Of a DNA stretch of 45,105 nucleotides, positions 16,629-26,000 are shown one piece after another (position 1 is the first letter of the stretch; every line of letters starts with the position of its first letter). Source of the stretch: Planctomycetota bacterium (GTDB lineage Bacteria; Planctomycetota; UBA11346); assembly GCA_025055595.1 (NCBI GenBank), contig JANWWU010000085.1, positions 1 to 45,105 on the forward strand, written 5' to 3'. A program made the position numbers and the translations under genes. The notes beneath the pieces are model-generated. The model saw only the letters and a list, made by a program, of their open reading frames with translations, was not told where the DNA came from and did no database searches.

Positions 16629-17848
16629 GCGGCGTGGGAGCCGCTGCGCGCCTGGCTGCCATCTCGGCCGTGATGGCGCTCGTCGAAGGTCGTTGCGAGC
16701 GGCTCGACGCCTGGCCGTTCGCTGCGCTCGCCCCCCGTGATCGCGCGCTGGCCCGCGAACTGGCGTGGGGGGCGATCGCGCATCAGCGGCTCTACGACTG
16801 GCTGATCGATCGCTGCTTGCCCCGACCGGAGACAGTTCCCGTCCTGGCGCGCCAGGCGCTGCGCATCGTCGCGCATCAGCTGTTCGCGCTTGATCGCATC
16901 CCGGTCCATGCCGCGCTGTCGAGCACCGTCGCCGCGATGCGCAACGCCGAGGCCAGGGGGCTGTGCGGCATCGTCAACGCTGTGGGACGACGCCTCGCCC
17001 AGCTGCGCCAGCCGCGTCACGGCGACGGCCCGCTCGGCCGCCTCGCCTGCACTGACTGGCCGGCAGATCTCGCCATCCGCTACAGCCTCCCGGAGCTGCT
17101 GCTGCGCGATCTCGAAACCTGGCACGGTCCGCTGCCCGAGGATCGACTGGCGGCGCTCGCGTATCGACCACCTCTCTGCACGCGCACCCGCCCCGGGCAT
17201 CCATCGCCCGTTGGCCGCAGCGTGCTGCGCCGCGAAGGTCCCTGGACCTGGTGGGGAGAGCCCGAGGAGGCCTTGCAGGGCCCCGTCAGCGAGGGGCGTT
17301 GTGTCGTCCAGGATCGCTGCCAAGGACGGATCGTGGACGCCGTGCTGCGCGTCGCCAAGGCGAGGCCCGGCGCCCTCGTCCTCGACCTGTGCGCGGCTCC
17401 TGGCGGCAAAGCCCTCGCCCTCCAGGACGCGGGCCTGCGCGTGGTCGCGGCAGACCTATCCTGGGCACGGCTGCAGCGCGTTCCATCCGACATCCCGCGG
17501 GCGGTCTGCGATGGACGGCAAGCCGCCTTCGCCGCCGCGTTCGATGTCGTGCTCGTCGACGCGCCGTGCACCAACAGCGGCGTCTTCGGTCGTCGCCCCG
17601 AGGCCCGGCTTCGCTATACGGGAGCGCAGCGCGACGCGCTGGTAGCGCTGCAGCGCGCCCTGCTGGCCAGCGCTGCCGCATGCGTCGCAGCCGACGGTTG
17701 CCTGATCTACGCCACCTGCTCGGTCTCTCCCTGCGAGAACCAAGGCGTCGCCCACACCCTGGCGGGATGGCGCGTGCTCGGCGAATGCCTGACCTGGCCT
17801 GATCGCTGGCAGGGCGGAGGCTACTGGGCCGTGCTCGTGCGCTGCTGA
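16625..17848 (+). CDS. rsmB: 16S rRNA m5C methyltransferase, RsmB/NOP type
   Basis: 407 residues. The N-terminal 125 residues resemble the NusB-like RNA-binding domain of RsmB (DRALARELAWGAI, VPVHAALSS-like block). The catalytic domain has SAM motif I LDLCAAPGGKALAL (253-266), motif IV VDAPCTNSGVFGRRPE (311-326) with Cys315, and motif VI YATCSVSPCEN with Cys365. Both cysteines needed in this family are present. It would methylate a cytosine of 16S rRNA (C967 in E. coli). The GTG start overlaps the preceding stop. The gene ends 34 bases before the convergent gene at 17883, if that gene's frameshifted end is correct. Confidence 0.92.
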   Translation: MSGVGAAARLAAISAVMALVEGRCERLDAWPFAALAPRDRALARELAWGAIAHQRLYDWLIDRCLPRPETVPVLARQALRIVAHQLFALDRIPVHAALSSTVAAMRNAEARGLCGIVNAVGRRLAQLRQPRHGDGPLGRLACTDWPADLAIRYSLPELLLRDLETWHGPLPEDRLAALAYRPPLCTRTRPGHPSPVGRSVLRREGPWTWWGEPEEALQGPVSEGRCVVQDRCQGRIVDAVLRVAKARPGALVLDLCAAPGGKALALQDAGLRVVAADLSWARLQRVPSDIPRAVCDGRQAAFAAAFDVVLVDAPCTNSGVFGRRPEARLRYTGAQRDALVALQRALLASAAACVAADGCLIYATCSVSPCENQGVAHTLAGWRVLGECLTWPDRWQGGGYWAVLVRC

Positions 17849-17882
17849 AGCTCCTGTTGGCAAGCACGATCCCGGGCTCGGC

Positions 17883-18336
17883 TCAGACCGATGGGCTCGG
17901 CCGCAGCCGTTGCTGGCTCTCGCGCGCGCGGCGGCTTGTGTCGGCCGCGGTTGTCAGCGCCTGGAGCGCCTTGACGCGGCCTGCGTCGTCGACGACGATC
18001 AAAGCCCTTGGTGCGCCGCCAGCGTTCACGCAGCAGCGCGCTGCGCGCCTGCAGATTGTGCGCCGCCTGCTCGGCATCGAGCACGGTGCGGACCAGCCAG
18101 CGGTCCCCGCCCAGCGGGACCACGGGGGCGAAGAACTCCGTCTCGACACCGGCATGCCGAACGCAACACCGCAACAGCAGGTCGAGGCCGAACTGTTCGC
18201 CAGCCGGACGCCCGTGTCGTACCTGGCCGGCCAACCATCGGCAGCGCTCTTGCTCTGAGCTTGTGAGCGCTGCGAGTTCCGGAAAGCGCTCTTCGAAGCG
18301 TTGACGGGCATGATGGCTGACGATGTAGTGCGGCAT
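17883..18336 (-). CDS. Small hypothetical protein with an apparent +1 frameshift
   Basis: The first frame runs from ATG 18336 (MPHYIVSHHARQRFEERF) with good coding character for about 105 codons. Near 18010-18025 the coding signal moves by +1 into a frame reading RALIVVDDAGRVKALQAL and ending at TGA 17885-17883. In the original frame the continuation becomes Arg-rich ([13 protein letters not shown]), has poor third-position GC and runs to 17821, overlapping the rsmB end. The shifted frame keeps high third-position GC and stops just short of rsmB. The joined product would be about 148 residues. The HHARQRFEERF start resembles small RNase-like or DUF4258-like proteins only loosely. The shift may be a sequencing error, a recent mutation or recoding. 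Confidence 0.6.
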
Positions 18337-18425
18337 GGACGCCCCCTCGCCATTGAATACCGCGATCACCGCCGCGATCTGACAACGACTGCTTGGCTGC
18401 CCTTTTTCGGCTGCAGGATGGCAGC

Positions 18426-18965
18426 ATGCGCATCGCCGCCGACATGCATGTCACGCTCCGCTACGCCCTCGCTCTCTCCGGCGATCCCGATCCCGACTGC
18501 AACCAGGACGGCCGCATCGTCGAATTCGTATGGGGACGAGGGCAGATCATCGCCGGCCTGGAAGCACGGCTGGAGGGCCTGAGCGACGGCGACCGCTTGC
18601 AAGTCACGCTGCCTCCGTCGGAAGCCTTCGGCGAACGCGATCCGACCCTCGATATCCGTGTGGCGCGCGACGAGTTCCCCGCCGAGGCCCGCATGCACCT
18701 GCAGCCCGGCCTCCGCTTCCGCGGGCCTCATCCCCACGATGCGGCGCGTGCCGCCGTATTCACGATCACCGCGGTCGATGGCGAGACGATCCACGCCACC
18801 GCCAATCATCCCCTGGCTGGACAGGAGCTGCGCATCGCCTGCGAAGTGCTCGCAGTCCGAGCTGCCACTTCGGAGGAGCTGGCCGAGCGCTGCTGCCAAG
18901 GCGCTTGCGGCAGCGGCGGCTGCGGTACCTGCAACGAATCGGCAGTCTCAGGGGAAACCGCCTGA
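18426..18965 (+). CDS. slyD: FKBP-type peptidyl-prolyl isomerase, SlyD-like
   Basis: 180 residues. The FKBP half starts MHVTLRYALALS and continues with IVEFVWGRGQIIAGLEARLEGL and a proline-containing EAFGERDP block. An inserted-flap (IF) region (about 75-120) and the closing strand NHPLAGQELRIACEVLAVR follow, the order found in SlyD. The C-terminus is Cys-rich (CCQGACGSGGCGTC), consistent with the metal-binding tail of SlyD, here shorter and without many His. I chose ATG 18426 over the in-frame TTG 18393 because the latter adds residues before the normal first strand. It would act as a cytoplasmic folding helper and possibly a nickel chaperone. It stands alone between a minus-strand gene and an esterase. 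Confidence 0.87.
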   Translation: MRIAADMHVTLRYALALSGDPDPDCNQDGRIVEFVWGRGQIIAGLEARLEGLSDGDRLQVTLPPSEAFGERDPTLDIRVARDEFPAEARMHLQPGLRFRGPHPHDAARAAVFTITAVDGETIHATANHPLAGQELRIACEVLAVRAATSEELAERCCQGACGSGGCGTCNESAVSGETA

Positions 18966-18992
18966 CTCGGGCTGCATTCGGCCTTCGCGCGC

Positions 18993-20039
18993 GTGGCGCA
19001 GCTGATCGCTCCCAGCGATGATCGCCTGAGCTGGTGGTCGCCGCAGCCACCGCTGCTGCTTGCGCACGGCATGCGCTTGCCGCGCTTCCCGCGCTCGGTC
19101 GCTGCTCACCTTGCCGGCCAGATCGGTCCGCTCGCCAATCTCCGCAGCAGCAGCGGCTGTGGCGTGCGCTGGCGCTCCGACAGCCCGTGGGTGGAGGTGC
19201 GGCTGAGCGGCCTCCATCATCATCAGCCCTTTCCGGTTTCGATCGCGCTCGAAATCGAGGACCAGCAGGGCATCCGTTCCGTGTGCAGCCCGGACCTGCG
19301 CGAGCATCGCGGCGAGCTCGCCGTTTGGCTGCCGACAGGCTGCGAGCGCGGCGGCCCTCGAGCGCAGATGACGCTGTGGCTGCCGCTGATCTCCACCTGC
19401 GACGTCGCTGGCATCCTGATCGCCGACGGCGCGCAGCTCGCCCCGGCTCCGCCTCTCCAGCCGCGTTGGCTCGCCATCGGCGACTCGCTGACCCAAGGCT
19501 TCAGCGTGCAGAGCCCGCTCGATGCGTGGGTGCATCGGCTCGCACGACGGTTTGACCTGCCTGTGTGGAACCTCGGCGTCGGCGGCATCCGCATCGAGCC
19601 CGAGGTCTTCGTGTGGGCGCTGGCAACGCGCACCTGGGACCTGGTGACGATCGCGCTCGGCAGCAACCACGCCTGGCGCGACGAAGACCTCGCGACGCTC
19701 GCCGAACGCGCGGCCGAGCTCGCACGCATCGCCTGCTCCGGCCAGCACCGTCGCCTCGTCTGGCTCCTGCCGCCCTGGAAGCCTTGCGAAGACGGGCTGG
19801 GCCCTACCGAGTTTCAAGGCGTACCACTGAACGGCCACACCGCCGCACGCTTGCGCGCCGTGCGCCAGACGCTTGCCGATGCCCTCGCCGCGTTCGCGCC
19901 GCGCTTGGAGCTGATCAGCGATTACGTGCCGCACGATCCGCGCCTGCTGCCCGACGGCCTGCATCCCCAGGCACACGGCTCCGCGCTGATCGCTCAGCGT
20001 TTAGAAGAACTCCTCGCACCGGCGGCCGGAGCGGCCTGA
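18993..20039 (+). CDS. SGNH/GDSL-family esterase
   Basis: 348 residues. An N-terminal beta-sandwich-like part (about 1-150) precedes an SGNH hydrolase domain. All four blocks are visible: GDSLTQG with Ser165, the glycine block NLGVGG (193-198), GSNHAW with Asn225, and DGLHPQAHG with Asp321 and His324. The two-domain layout is like CE2 or SsfX3-type carbohydrate and acyl esterases, so deacylation of a sugar or small ester is likely, but the substrate is not known. There is no clear signal peptide. The start is GTG 18993, 28 bases after the SlyD stop. A hairpin follows the stop. Confidence 0.88.
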   Translation: MAQLIAPSDDRLSWWSPQPPLLLAHGMRLPRFPRSVAAHLAGQIGPLANLRSSSGCGVRWRSDSPWVEVRLSGLHHHQPFPVSIALEIEDQQGIRSVCSPDLREHRGELAVWLPTGCERGGPRAQMTLWLPLISTCDVAGILIADGAQLAPAPPLQPRWLAIGDSLTQGFSVQSPLDAWVHRLARRFDLPVWNLGVGGIRIEPEVFVWALATRTWDLVTIALGSNHAWRDEDLATLAERAAELARIACSGQHRRLVWLLPPWKPCEDGLGPTEFQGVPLNGHTAARLRAVRQTLADALAAFAPRLELISDYVPHDPRLLPDGLHPQAHGSALIAQRLEELLAPAAGAA

Positions 20040-20041
20040 TC

Positions 20042-20065
20042 CCTCGCCGCCTGCTTGCGGCGAGG
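20042..20065. terminator. Hairpin between convergent genes, possible two-way terminator
   Basis: A perfect 9-bp inverted repeat, CCTCGCCGC (20042-20050) and GCGGCGAGG (20057-20065), with a six-base loop. It begins three bases after the SGNH esterase stop and lies 28 bases beyond the stop of the convergent lipoprotein gene, where a shared terminator is expected. There is no T-run on either strand, so it is not a classic intrinsic terminator. Confidence 0.5.
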
Positions 20066-20093
20066 CCGTCCGGCGACGGGCAGGCGAAGACGC

Positions 20094-20756
20094 TCACGGT
20101 CTGGCTGTTGAAGCGCGTTCGAGCAGGCGATCGAGTTCCTCGAAAGCGCGGTCGCTCTCGACCTTGGCACGCGCGTGGGCATCCAGCGCGTGATCTCCGC
20201 TCGGTGTCGCGCGGATGGCTTCTGCTACCTGGCGCGCCAGACCTTCCGCAACGGCACGGTCGATGACGGCCCACACAAACAGCTCGCCGGTCTTTTCATT
20301 GACGAACTCGTCGCGTTGGTAGCTGCCAACGATTGTCTCGGCCGCGAGCTGCCGCGAGATCGCATCGCTGTACTTCACCACTCCGCCCGCGTTACCGCTG
20401 TCGGCCAAGTAGTCTTGGACGGCAGTACGAATCCGCACGCGCAGCATGCGCGCAAGCTCAGCCCGGGCCGAGGCCATCGCCCGATCGCGCTGCTCGGCAC
20501 GAGTCTCCCCGCTCCGCTGATCTGCCGAGCCATAGGCCCCCAGCACGGTTCCACCCCGCGTGGGGTCCGCGATCCACGGCGGAAGCGGCTTCTCCGACTG
20601 CCATGGCTGCTTCCAGCCGTGCCGCGGTGCCTCGCGATGCTGACCCGCTGGCCAGCGCTCGGCACAGCCAGCGGGCAACAATGCTAAGAACAGCCACGCC
20701 CCCGTCACGCAGTGCCTGGCGGCTCTCCACCGCCTCACGGCCCTGCCTGCAGTCAC
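20094..20756 (-). CDS. LPP20-type lipoprotein, second of a tandem pair
   Basis: 220 residues. The signal peptide ends in the lipobox LLPAGC (Cys31). The mature part has IADPTRGGTVLGAYG, an alanine-rich helix (RDRAMASARAELARML), the strand block ETIVGSYQRDEF and GELFVWAVIDRAVAEGLA. It ends in AFEELDRLLERA. This is the LPP20 pattern of outer-membrane-associated lipoproteins, whose function is not well defined. GTG 20756 overlaps the upstream stop as GTGA. It is clearly paralogous to the preceding gene at the same domain positions, so the pair arose by tandem duplication. Confidence 0.85.
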   Translation of the reverse strand: MTAGRAVRRWRAARHCVTGAWLFLALLPAGCAERWPAGQHREAPRHGWKQPWQSEKPLPPWIADPTRGGTVLGAYGSADQRSGETRAEQRDRAMASARAELARMLRVRIRTAVQDYLADSGNAGGVVKYSDAISRQLAAETIVGSYQRDEFVNEKTGELFVWAVIDRAVAEGLARQVAEAIRATPSGDHALDAHARAKVESDRAFEELDRLLERASTARP

Positions 20757-21376
20757 TTGGCGAGGCCCATTTCCTTGTCGATCAGGCGATCCAGCTCGGC
20801 GAAAGCCTTCTCAGCCTCGATCTTGGCCGCCATGTGGGCGCGCAACTCCTTGTTCTCGCGCGCGGCCGACTTCGCCTGCTCAGCGATCTTTTGCACGACC
20901 GCCTGATCGACGACGACCCACACATACAGCTTGCCGGTCTGCGGGTCGACATAGCGGGCCTTCTGCATGCTGCCCTGAAGCTCCTGATTGATGACATTGC
21001 GCACGGCCGACTCGAAGGAGGTCATCGCCGCCTGCGCATTGTCCTGCGACGTGATGATGCCGCCCTCGCGGACCCAGTCCTTGACGACGCCTTGAATCTT
21101 GGAGTTGATCATCGCTGCCAGCTCTTGGCGGGCGGAGAGCATCGCCCGGTCGCGCATCGCCTTCTCACCGGCAAGCATTCTTTCCGAGACTCCGTAAGCG
21201 CCGAACACTTTGCCGCCCTGCGTCGGATCATTGACCCAATCTGGCACATCATTAGTGGGCGCTGCAATGCCTGGCGCGACCGGCTTGGGTTCTTCGCGCT
21301 TGCTGCAACCCGCGAAGACGACCAGGCCGGCAATGCTGGCCGAGACGAGAGCAAACGTCAGTGGCGATCGATGCAT
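20753..21376 (-). CDS. LPP20-type lipoprotein, first of a tandem pair
   Basis: 207 residues. The lipobox is VVFAGC (Cys24), followed by a short polar linker and VNDPTQGGKVFGAYG. A helix (RDRAMLSARQELAAMI), a Gln-rich middle and GKLYVWVVVDQAVVQKIAEQ follow, and the end is AFAELDRLIDKEMG. The first residue after the acylated Cys is Ser, consistent with export to the outer membrane rather than retention by the E. coli Asp+2 rule, though that rule may not hold in this phylum. ATG 21376 has a strong AAGGAG ribosome site (21388-21383) and a sigma-70-like promoter upstream. It leads a two-gene unit. Confidence 0.87.
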   Translation of the reverse strand: MHRSPLTFALVSASIAGLVVFAGCSKREEPKPVAPGIAAPTNDVPDWVNDPTQGGKVFGAYGVSERMLAGEKAMRDRAMLSARQELAAMINSKIQGVVKDWVREGGIITSQDNAQAAMTSFESAVRNVINQELQGSMQKARYVDPQTGKLYVWVVVDQAVVQKIAEQAKSAARENKELRAHMAAKIEAEKAFAELDRLIDKEMGLAK

Positions 21377-21401
21377 GGAAGACTCCTTGCTAGGTTCCTC
21401 A

Positions 21402-21428
21402 ATCTTATGCTTGGGGAAAGCGCGTCAA
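21402..21428 (-). promoter_or_regulatory. Sigma-70-like promoter of the LPP20 pair
   Basis: On the minus strand, TTGACG (21428-21423) and TAAGAT (21407-21402) are separated by 15 bases, a little short of the usual 17. The stretch is AT-rich compared with the rest of the window and lies 26 bases before ATG 21376, a suitable distance. No operator-like repeat was seen. Confidence 0.42.
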
Positions 21429-21459
21429 GGGCACAGCGCCTTCGTGACAGAACTGAAGC

Positions 21460-22446
21460 TTATGTCAGCATCTCGCGCACGGTATCGCGCTCGGCGACGA
21501 GTTCGGCGTTGGTCGCGGCGAGCTTGGCGCGCGCCCAGTCATCGTGGGCACAGCGCGTGTCGATGCGGTACTCGCCGGGGGCCACGGTGCGCACCGGCAC
21601 GCTGGCCCACACCCCGGGGGCGAAGCCGTAGCTGCCGTCGCTCTCCACCGCCACCGAATGCAGGGCGGCGCCCGGGGTGCGCAGCGCGCGCACATGGTCG
21701 ATCAGCGCCTGTGCCGCCGACGCCGCGCTCGAGACCCCGCGCGCCTTGATGATCTCGGCCCCGCGCTGCGCGACCGCGGGCACGAAGGACTCTCGCAACC
21801 ATCCGAGATCGCCGATGACTTCCGGCACCGGCACGCCGTTGATCCGGGCATTGACGAAGTCGGGATACATCGTCGGCGAGTGATTGCCGTAGACGACGAG
21901 GTCGTGCACCGCGCTGACCGACACCTGCGCCCGCTTGGCGATCTGCGCCACCGCTCGGTTCTGATCGAGGCGGGTCATCGCGGTGAAGCGGCTGCGCGGC
22001 AGGCGGCGCGCCTGATGGGCGGCGATCATGCAGTTGGTATTGCAGGGATTGCCGACGACGACGACGCGGCAGGCGTCGCTGGCGACGGCATCGATGATGC
22101 GCCCCTGTTCGACGAAGATCCGGCCATTGTCTTTGAGCAGATCCGCGCGCTCCATCCCCGGCCCGCGCGGCTTGCTGCCGATCAGCAGGCACCAGTCGGC
22201 ATCGCGGAACGCCGATGCCGGATCGCCGGTGCAGACGATGCCCGACAAGAGCGGATAAGCCCCGTCTTCGAGCTCCATGGCGACGCCAGCCAGCGCCTGC
22301 TGGGGTTTCTCGAGCGGCAGTTCGAGCAGCTGCAAGATGATCGGCTGATCGGGGCCGAACATCTCGCCGGCAGCGATGCGCGGCAGAAGGGCATAGCAGA
22401 TCTGACCGGCTGCGCCGGTCACGGCGATGCGCAGGGGCTTGTTCAT
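21460..22446 (-). CDS. mdh: Malate dehydrogenase, NAD-dependent
   Basis: 328 residues, the length of the cytoplasmic-type bacterial MDH. The NAD-binding glycine motif is TGAAGQI (10-16). The substrate loop is [12 protein letters not shown], and the catalytic pair is Asp161 in LDQNRA with His189 in [11 protein letters not shown]. It interconverts malate and oxaloacetate in the TCA cycle. ATG 22446 gives the normal family start [15 protein letters not shown], and the longer upstream frame has no family character. A perfect GC hairpin lies directly against this start codon, and no ribosome site is visible. The gene is divergent from the Fur-family regulator. Confidence 0.95.
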   Translation of the reverse strand: MNKPLRIAVTGAAGQICYALLPRIAAGEMFGPDQPIILQLLELPLEKPQQALAGVAMELEDGAYPLLSGIVCTGDPASAFRDADWCLLIGSKPRGPGMERADLLKDNGRIFVEQGRIIDAVASDACRVVVVGNPCNTNCMIAAHQARRLPRSRFTAMTRLDQNRAVAQIAKRAQVSVSAVHDLVVYGNHSPTMYPDFVNARINGVPVPEVIGDLGWLRESFVPAVAQRGAEIIKARGVSSAASAAQALIDHVRALRTPGAALHSVAVESDGSYGFAPGVWASVPVRTVAPGEYRIDTRCAHDDWARAKLAATNAELVAERDTVREMLT

Positions 22447-22471
22447 GGCGCGGCAGCTTGCTGGCCGCGCC
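22447..22471 (-). promoter_or_regulatory. Hairpin abutting the mdh start codon
   Basis: In the mdh transcript GGCGCGGC, a nine-base loop (CAGCAAGCT) and GCCGCGCC form a perfect 8-bp all-GC stem whose last base touches the AUG. The region that would hold a Shine-Dalgarno sequence lies inside the stem, so the hairpin could restrict ribosome access. The arrangement is directly visible; the role is inference. Confidence 0.4.
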
Positions 22472-22528
22472 TTGGGAGCCAGCAGTAATCGCAAGATGAC
22501 AAGCTTGCCTTCGCCGTAGGGTGCCGGC

Positions 22529-22996
22529 GTGCCGGTCACCCACCAGCTGATCACCGCCGTGCAGGAGCGCGTGCGCCTCGAGGCCAAGCAGCGCGGCATC
22601 CGCTGGACCAGCCAGCGGCAGGTCATCGTCGAACAGTTTCTGCTCGCCGGCGAGCATGTGACCGCCGATCGCCTGCTCGAGCGCGTACGCGAAGTCGATC
22701 CCGCGATCGGCGCCGCCACCGTCTACCGCACGCTCCACCTGCTGACCGAGATCGGCGTCGCCGCCCGCGTCCAGCTCGGTAACGGCGCGGCCAGCTACGA
22801 GCCAGTGATCGGTCGCGCGCACCACGACCACCTGGTGTGCGTCGCCTGCGGCACGATCATCGAGTTCCACGATGCCGCGATCGAACAGCGACAGGAAGCG
22901 ATCGCGTCCGCCCAGGGATTCCGCCTGCTGCACCACCGTCTCGAGCTCTTCGGTCTCTGCGCCCGCTGCCAGGCGGCGAACGCTACTTCCGTGTGA
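22529..22996 (+). CDS. Fur-family metal-responsive transcription regulator
   Basis: 155 residues. The winged-helix DNA-binding half (about 20-85) includes [14 protein letters not shown] and [16 protein letters not shown]. The dimer domain carries [16 protein letters not shown] with Cys104 and Cys107, and CARC with Cys144 and Cys147, the four-cysteine structural zinc site. The regulatory metal ligands (the His cluster 98-101 and later His residues) fit Fur, PerR or Zur about equally, so I do not choose a subfamily. GTG 22529 is the likely start, with no clear ribosome site. It faces mdh across an 82-base divergent gap; control of mdh is possible but no operator was identified. Confidence 0.88.
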   Translation: MPVTHQLITAVQERVRLEAKQRGIRWTSQRQVIVEQFLLAGEHVTADRLLERVREVDPAIGAATVYRTLHLLTEIGVAARVQLGNGAASYEPVIGRAHHDHLVCVACGTIIEFHDAAIEQRQEAIASAQGFRLLHHRLELFGLCARCQAANATSV

Positions 22997-23061
22997 ATGA
23001 CCATCGCTCGCACGCACGGCCTGCGCGCTTCTCCATCCGCGGGCATCCAGAGAATTGTAAC

Positions 23062-26000
23062 ATGTTCCACCGAAGCTGGCGCCGCGCGGCAGGGGCGCTG
23101 CTCTGTCTCTCATCTTCCTGGGCCGGCGATTATTGGGTCGCCACCCCCGCTGACGGTGGCAACGACAGCAATCCCGGCACGCAGTCCCAACCCTTCGCGA
23201 CGGTGCAGCGCGCGGTCGATGCCCTGACGATGCAGGGCACGCAGGCCGCGGCGGGCACCATCACGGTGCGGCGTGGCACCTACCGCGAGACCGTCACGCT
23301 TAAACGCGGCGGCACCGGTCCGCAGGCGCGGCTGGTGATCCGCGCCGCTCCCGGCGAACGCGCCGTGCTCTCGGGTCTCGAGCCGATCAGCGGCTGGACC
23401 CTGCATCAGGGCGCGATCTACCGCGCCAGCATGCCCTGGTCGCTGGACGACGGGAATACCAACGTCGATGCCGACAAGCGCGGCCTCGCTCGCGAGCAGG
23501 TCTTCGTCGATGGCCGGCCGATGATCCACGCGCGCTGGCCGAATGTGCCGGTGGAGAAAGCGACCGCGATCACCAGCGCCGAGCTCGCGCAGATGGACAG
23601 CGGCGAAGGCAAGAGCGACAGCGAGACGACGAGTTCCTGGTTCACCGACGCCGCGCTCGGCAGCGCGGGCTTGAGCAGTAGCGCCATCGTCGGCGCCCTG
23701 ATCTCCTACCTCCCCGGCACCAAGTGTTTCGCGCGCACCGGCCGCGTCACCGGCTACGATGCCGCGCAGCAGCGCGTGACTGTCAGCCGCGAGGAGCTCA
23801 AGAGCGGCAACCCGAACTCTGGCTTCAGTTTCACCTCGGCGACCGGTAGCGATAAAGGCGGTTACGATTACCTGCACGCGGGCTGCGACTACTATCTGTG
23901 GGGCAAGCTCGACTTTCTCGATGCCGACGGCGAATGGTTCCGCGATCCCGCCAGCGGCACGCTCTACCTGCGCTTCCCCGACGGCGGCGGCCCGACCGGG
24001 CGGCTCGTCGAGGCCAAGCGCCGACCCTACGCGCTGTGCATCTCCTCCGTCAATGGCACGGAGTCCGCCGACCACATCACGATCGAAGGCCTGGAGATCG
24101 TCGGTGCGACGATCTGGATCGGCAAGAACTGCGACGACATCGTCCTGCGCGGCTTGAGCGTCCGCCATGCCACCCACTTCGAGGACGCGCGCTGGATCCA
24201 CTACCAACCGCGCTGGCCGCAGACGATCACGCTCAATGGCACCAACATCATCGTCGAAGACAGCGACTTCATCGGCATGGTCCGCGGCATCGAAGTCAAT
24301 GGCCGCAACAACATCGTCCGCAACTGCGTGTTCCGCGACATCGCCTATTACGGCCCGACCGGCTTCGCGATCGATGCCCGCTTCCACGAAAGCATCGACA
24401 ACGACGGCTCTCCGGCGCAGCGCAATCGCGTCGTCAACAACTCGTTCATCGGCACGGGCCACACCGCCATCCAGCTCCAGAAAGGGATGGACGTCATCGC
24501 CAACGAGGTCGTCGCCTCGCACCGCCAAGGCAACGATGTCGGCGCGATCAGCGCCAGCCCCAGCACCGATCTGATGGGCATCGAAGTCGCTTGGAACCGC
24601 GTGCATGACCTCTATCCCCAGCCGCGCGACCTGCGCAACGGCGCCGACGGCGGCCCCGGCAGCATGTACGGGGCCTTCGGTCTCTACCTCGATCTCGATG
24701 CGCGGAATGTCATCTTCCACCACAACATCGTCTGGGGCACGAGCGGGCCTCCGCTGTCGTTCCTCAGCTACAGCAGCACGAGCAACAGCGGCAAGCGCAA
24801 GGCCTACCACAATACGCTGGTCGGCGAGGTCGCGGTCGCGTTGAGCAACAGCGGCAGCAGCGCGATGCCGATCGAGTACTGCAACAATATCCAGCGGCAC
24901 CCGATCGCGGGCGCCAGCAACATCCAGGTCGGCGGCAATATCGCATATCAGAACGACGACCCGGGTTGGATTGACGCCGCGGCCCACGACTACCGGCTGC
25001 GCAGCACCTCGCCGGCGATCGATGCCGGCATCGGCGGCCTGACCGATCTCAGCGGCGCAGCCTTCCATGGCAGCACCGGGATCGGTGGCACGGTGGTCAA
25101 TGCCCCCGATGCCGGCGCCCATGAAGGACTGGCGCAGCGGCCGGCCGGCGCCTACGCCACTCCCGCGCAGCTGGCGCAGGTGCAGATCGCGATCACCGGT
25201 CGCACGGGAAACGTCTGCCAGGCCGTCGTCAGCGGCCTGCCCGTCGGACGTCGTTTGCCGGACGATGCGAGCTTCCAGATCGGCAGCGCCGCGCCAGGCG
25301 GTGTCATCGTCGCCCATCTCGACGCCACCAGCGGCTTCTACCGCATCCGAGTGCAGGGCATCCCCGTGCAGGGCGACGGCCCGCAGCCGATCGTGCTGCG
25401 CAGCGGCGGGCAGACATACGCCCTCGGCACCCATGATGTCAGCCCGCTCGCCATCGCTGCCCTGAGCGGCATCCCCAGCGGCGGCCTGCCGATGGCCGGC
25501 GGCGCGACGCTGACCATCAGCGGGCACGGGTTCGCCCGCCCGCGCCCCCAGACCTGGACGCAGAGCGCCACCATCGCCAATCCGAGCGGCCAAACGCTGT
25601 TCAACTACCCGGTGCGGATCACGCTCGACAGCGCGGCGCTGATCGCCGCCGGCCGTCTCCAGCCCGATGGCCGCGACCTGCGCATCACCGATGCCGAGGG
25701 GCGGGTGCTCGACTACTGCTACGAGGGCCTCGGCACAACGACCACCACGGTGTGGGTCAAAGTGCCGCACCTGCCGAGCACCGGCGCCCAGCTGACGCTG
25801 CGCTACGGCGATGCGACGCTGCCGGCGATGGCCGATCCGCGGCGCGTGTTCTTCTTCTACGACGACTTCGCAGACGGCATCGTCGATACCGCGAACTTCG
25901 TCATCCAAGAGACCGGGTTGGCGACCGTCAGCGAGACGGACGGCGCGATGCGCATCACCCCGACAGCGGCGACGACCCCGGACTTCGGCACCATCGGCTC

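Noticed and set aside
17821-17882. Extension of the small minus-strand gene in its first frame to 17821
   Set aside because: The tail is Arg-rich, has poor third-position GC and overlaps the rsmB end; the +1 frame fits better.
23051-23068. Imperfect palindrome around AACATGTT at the beta-helix start codon, as a regulator site
   Set aside because: The perfect core is only eight bases and there is no second copy. It is too weak to call an operator.
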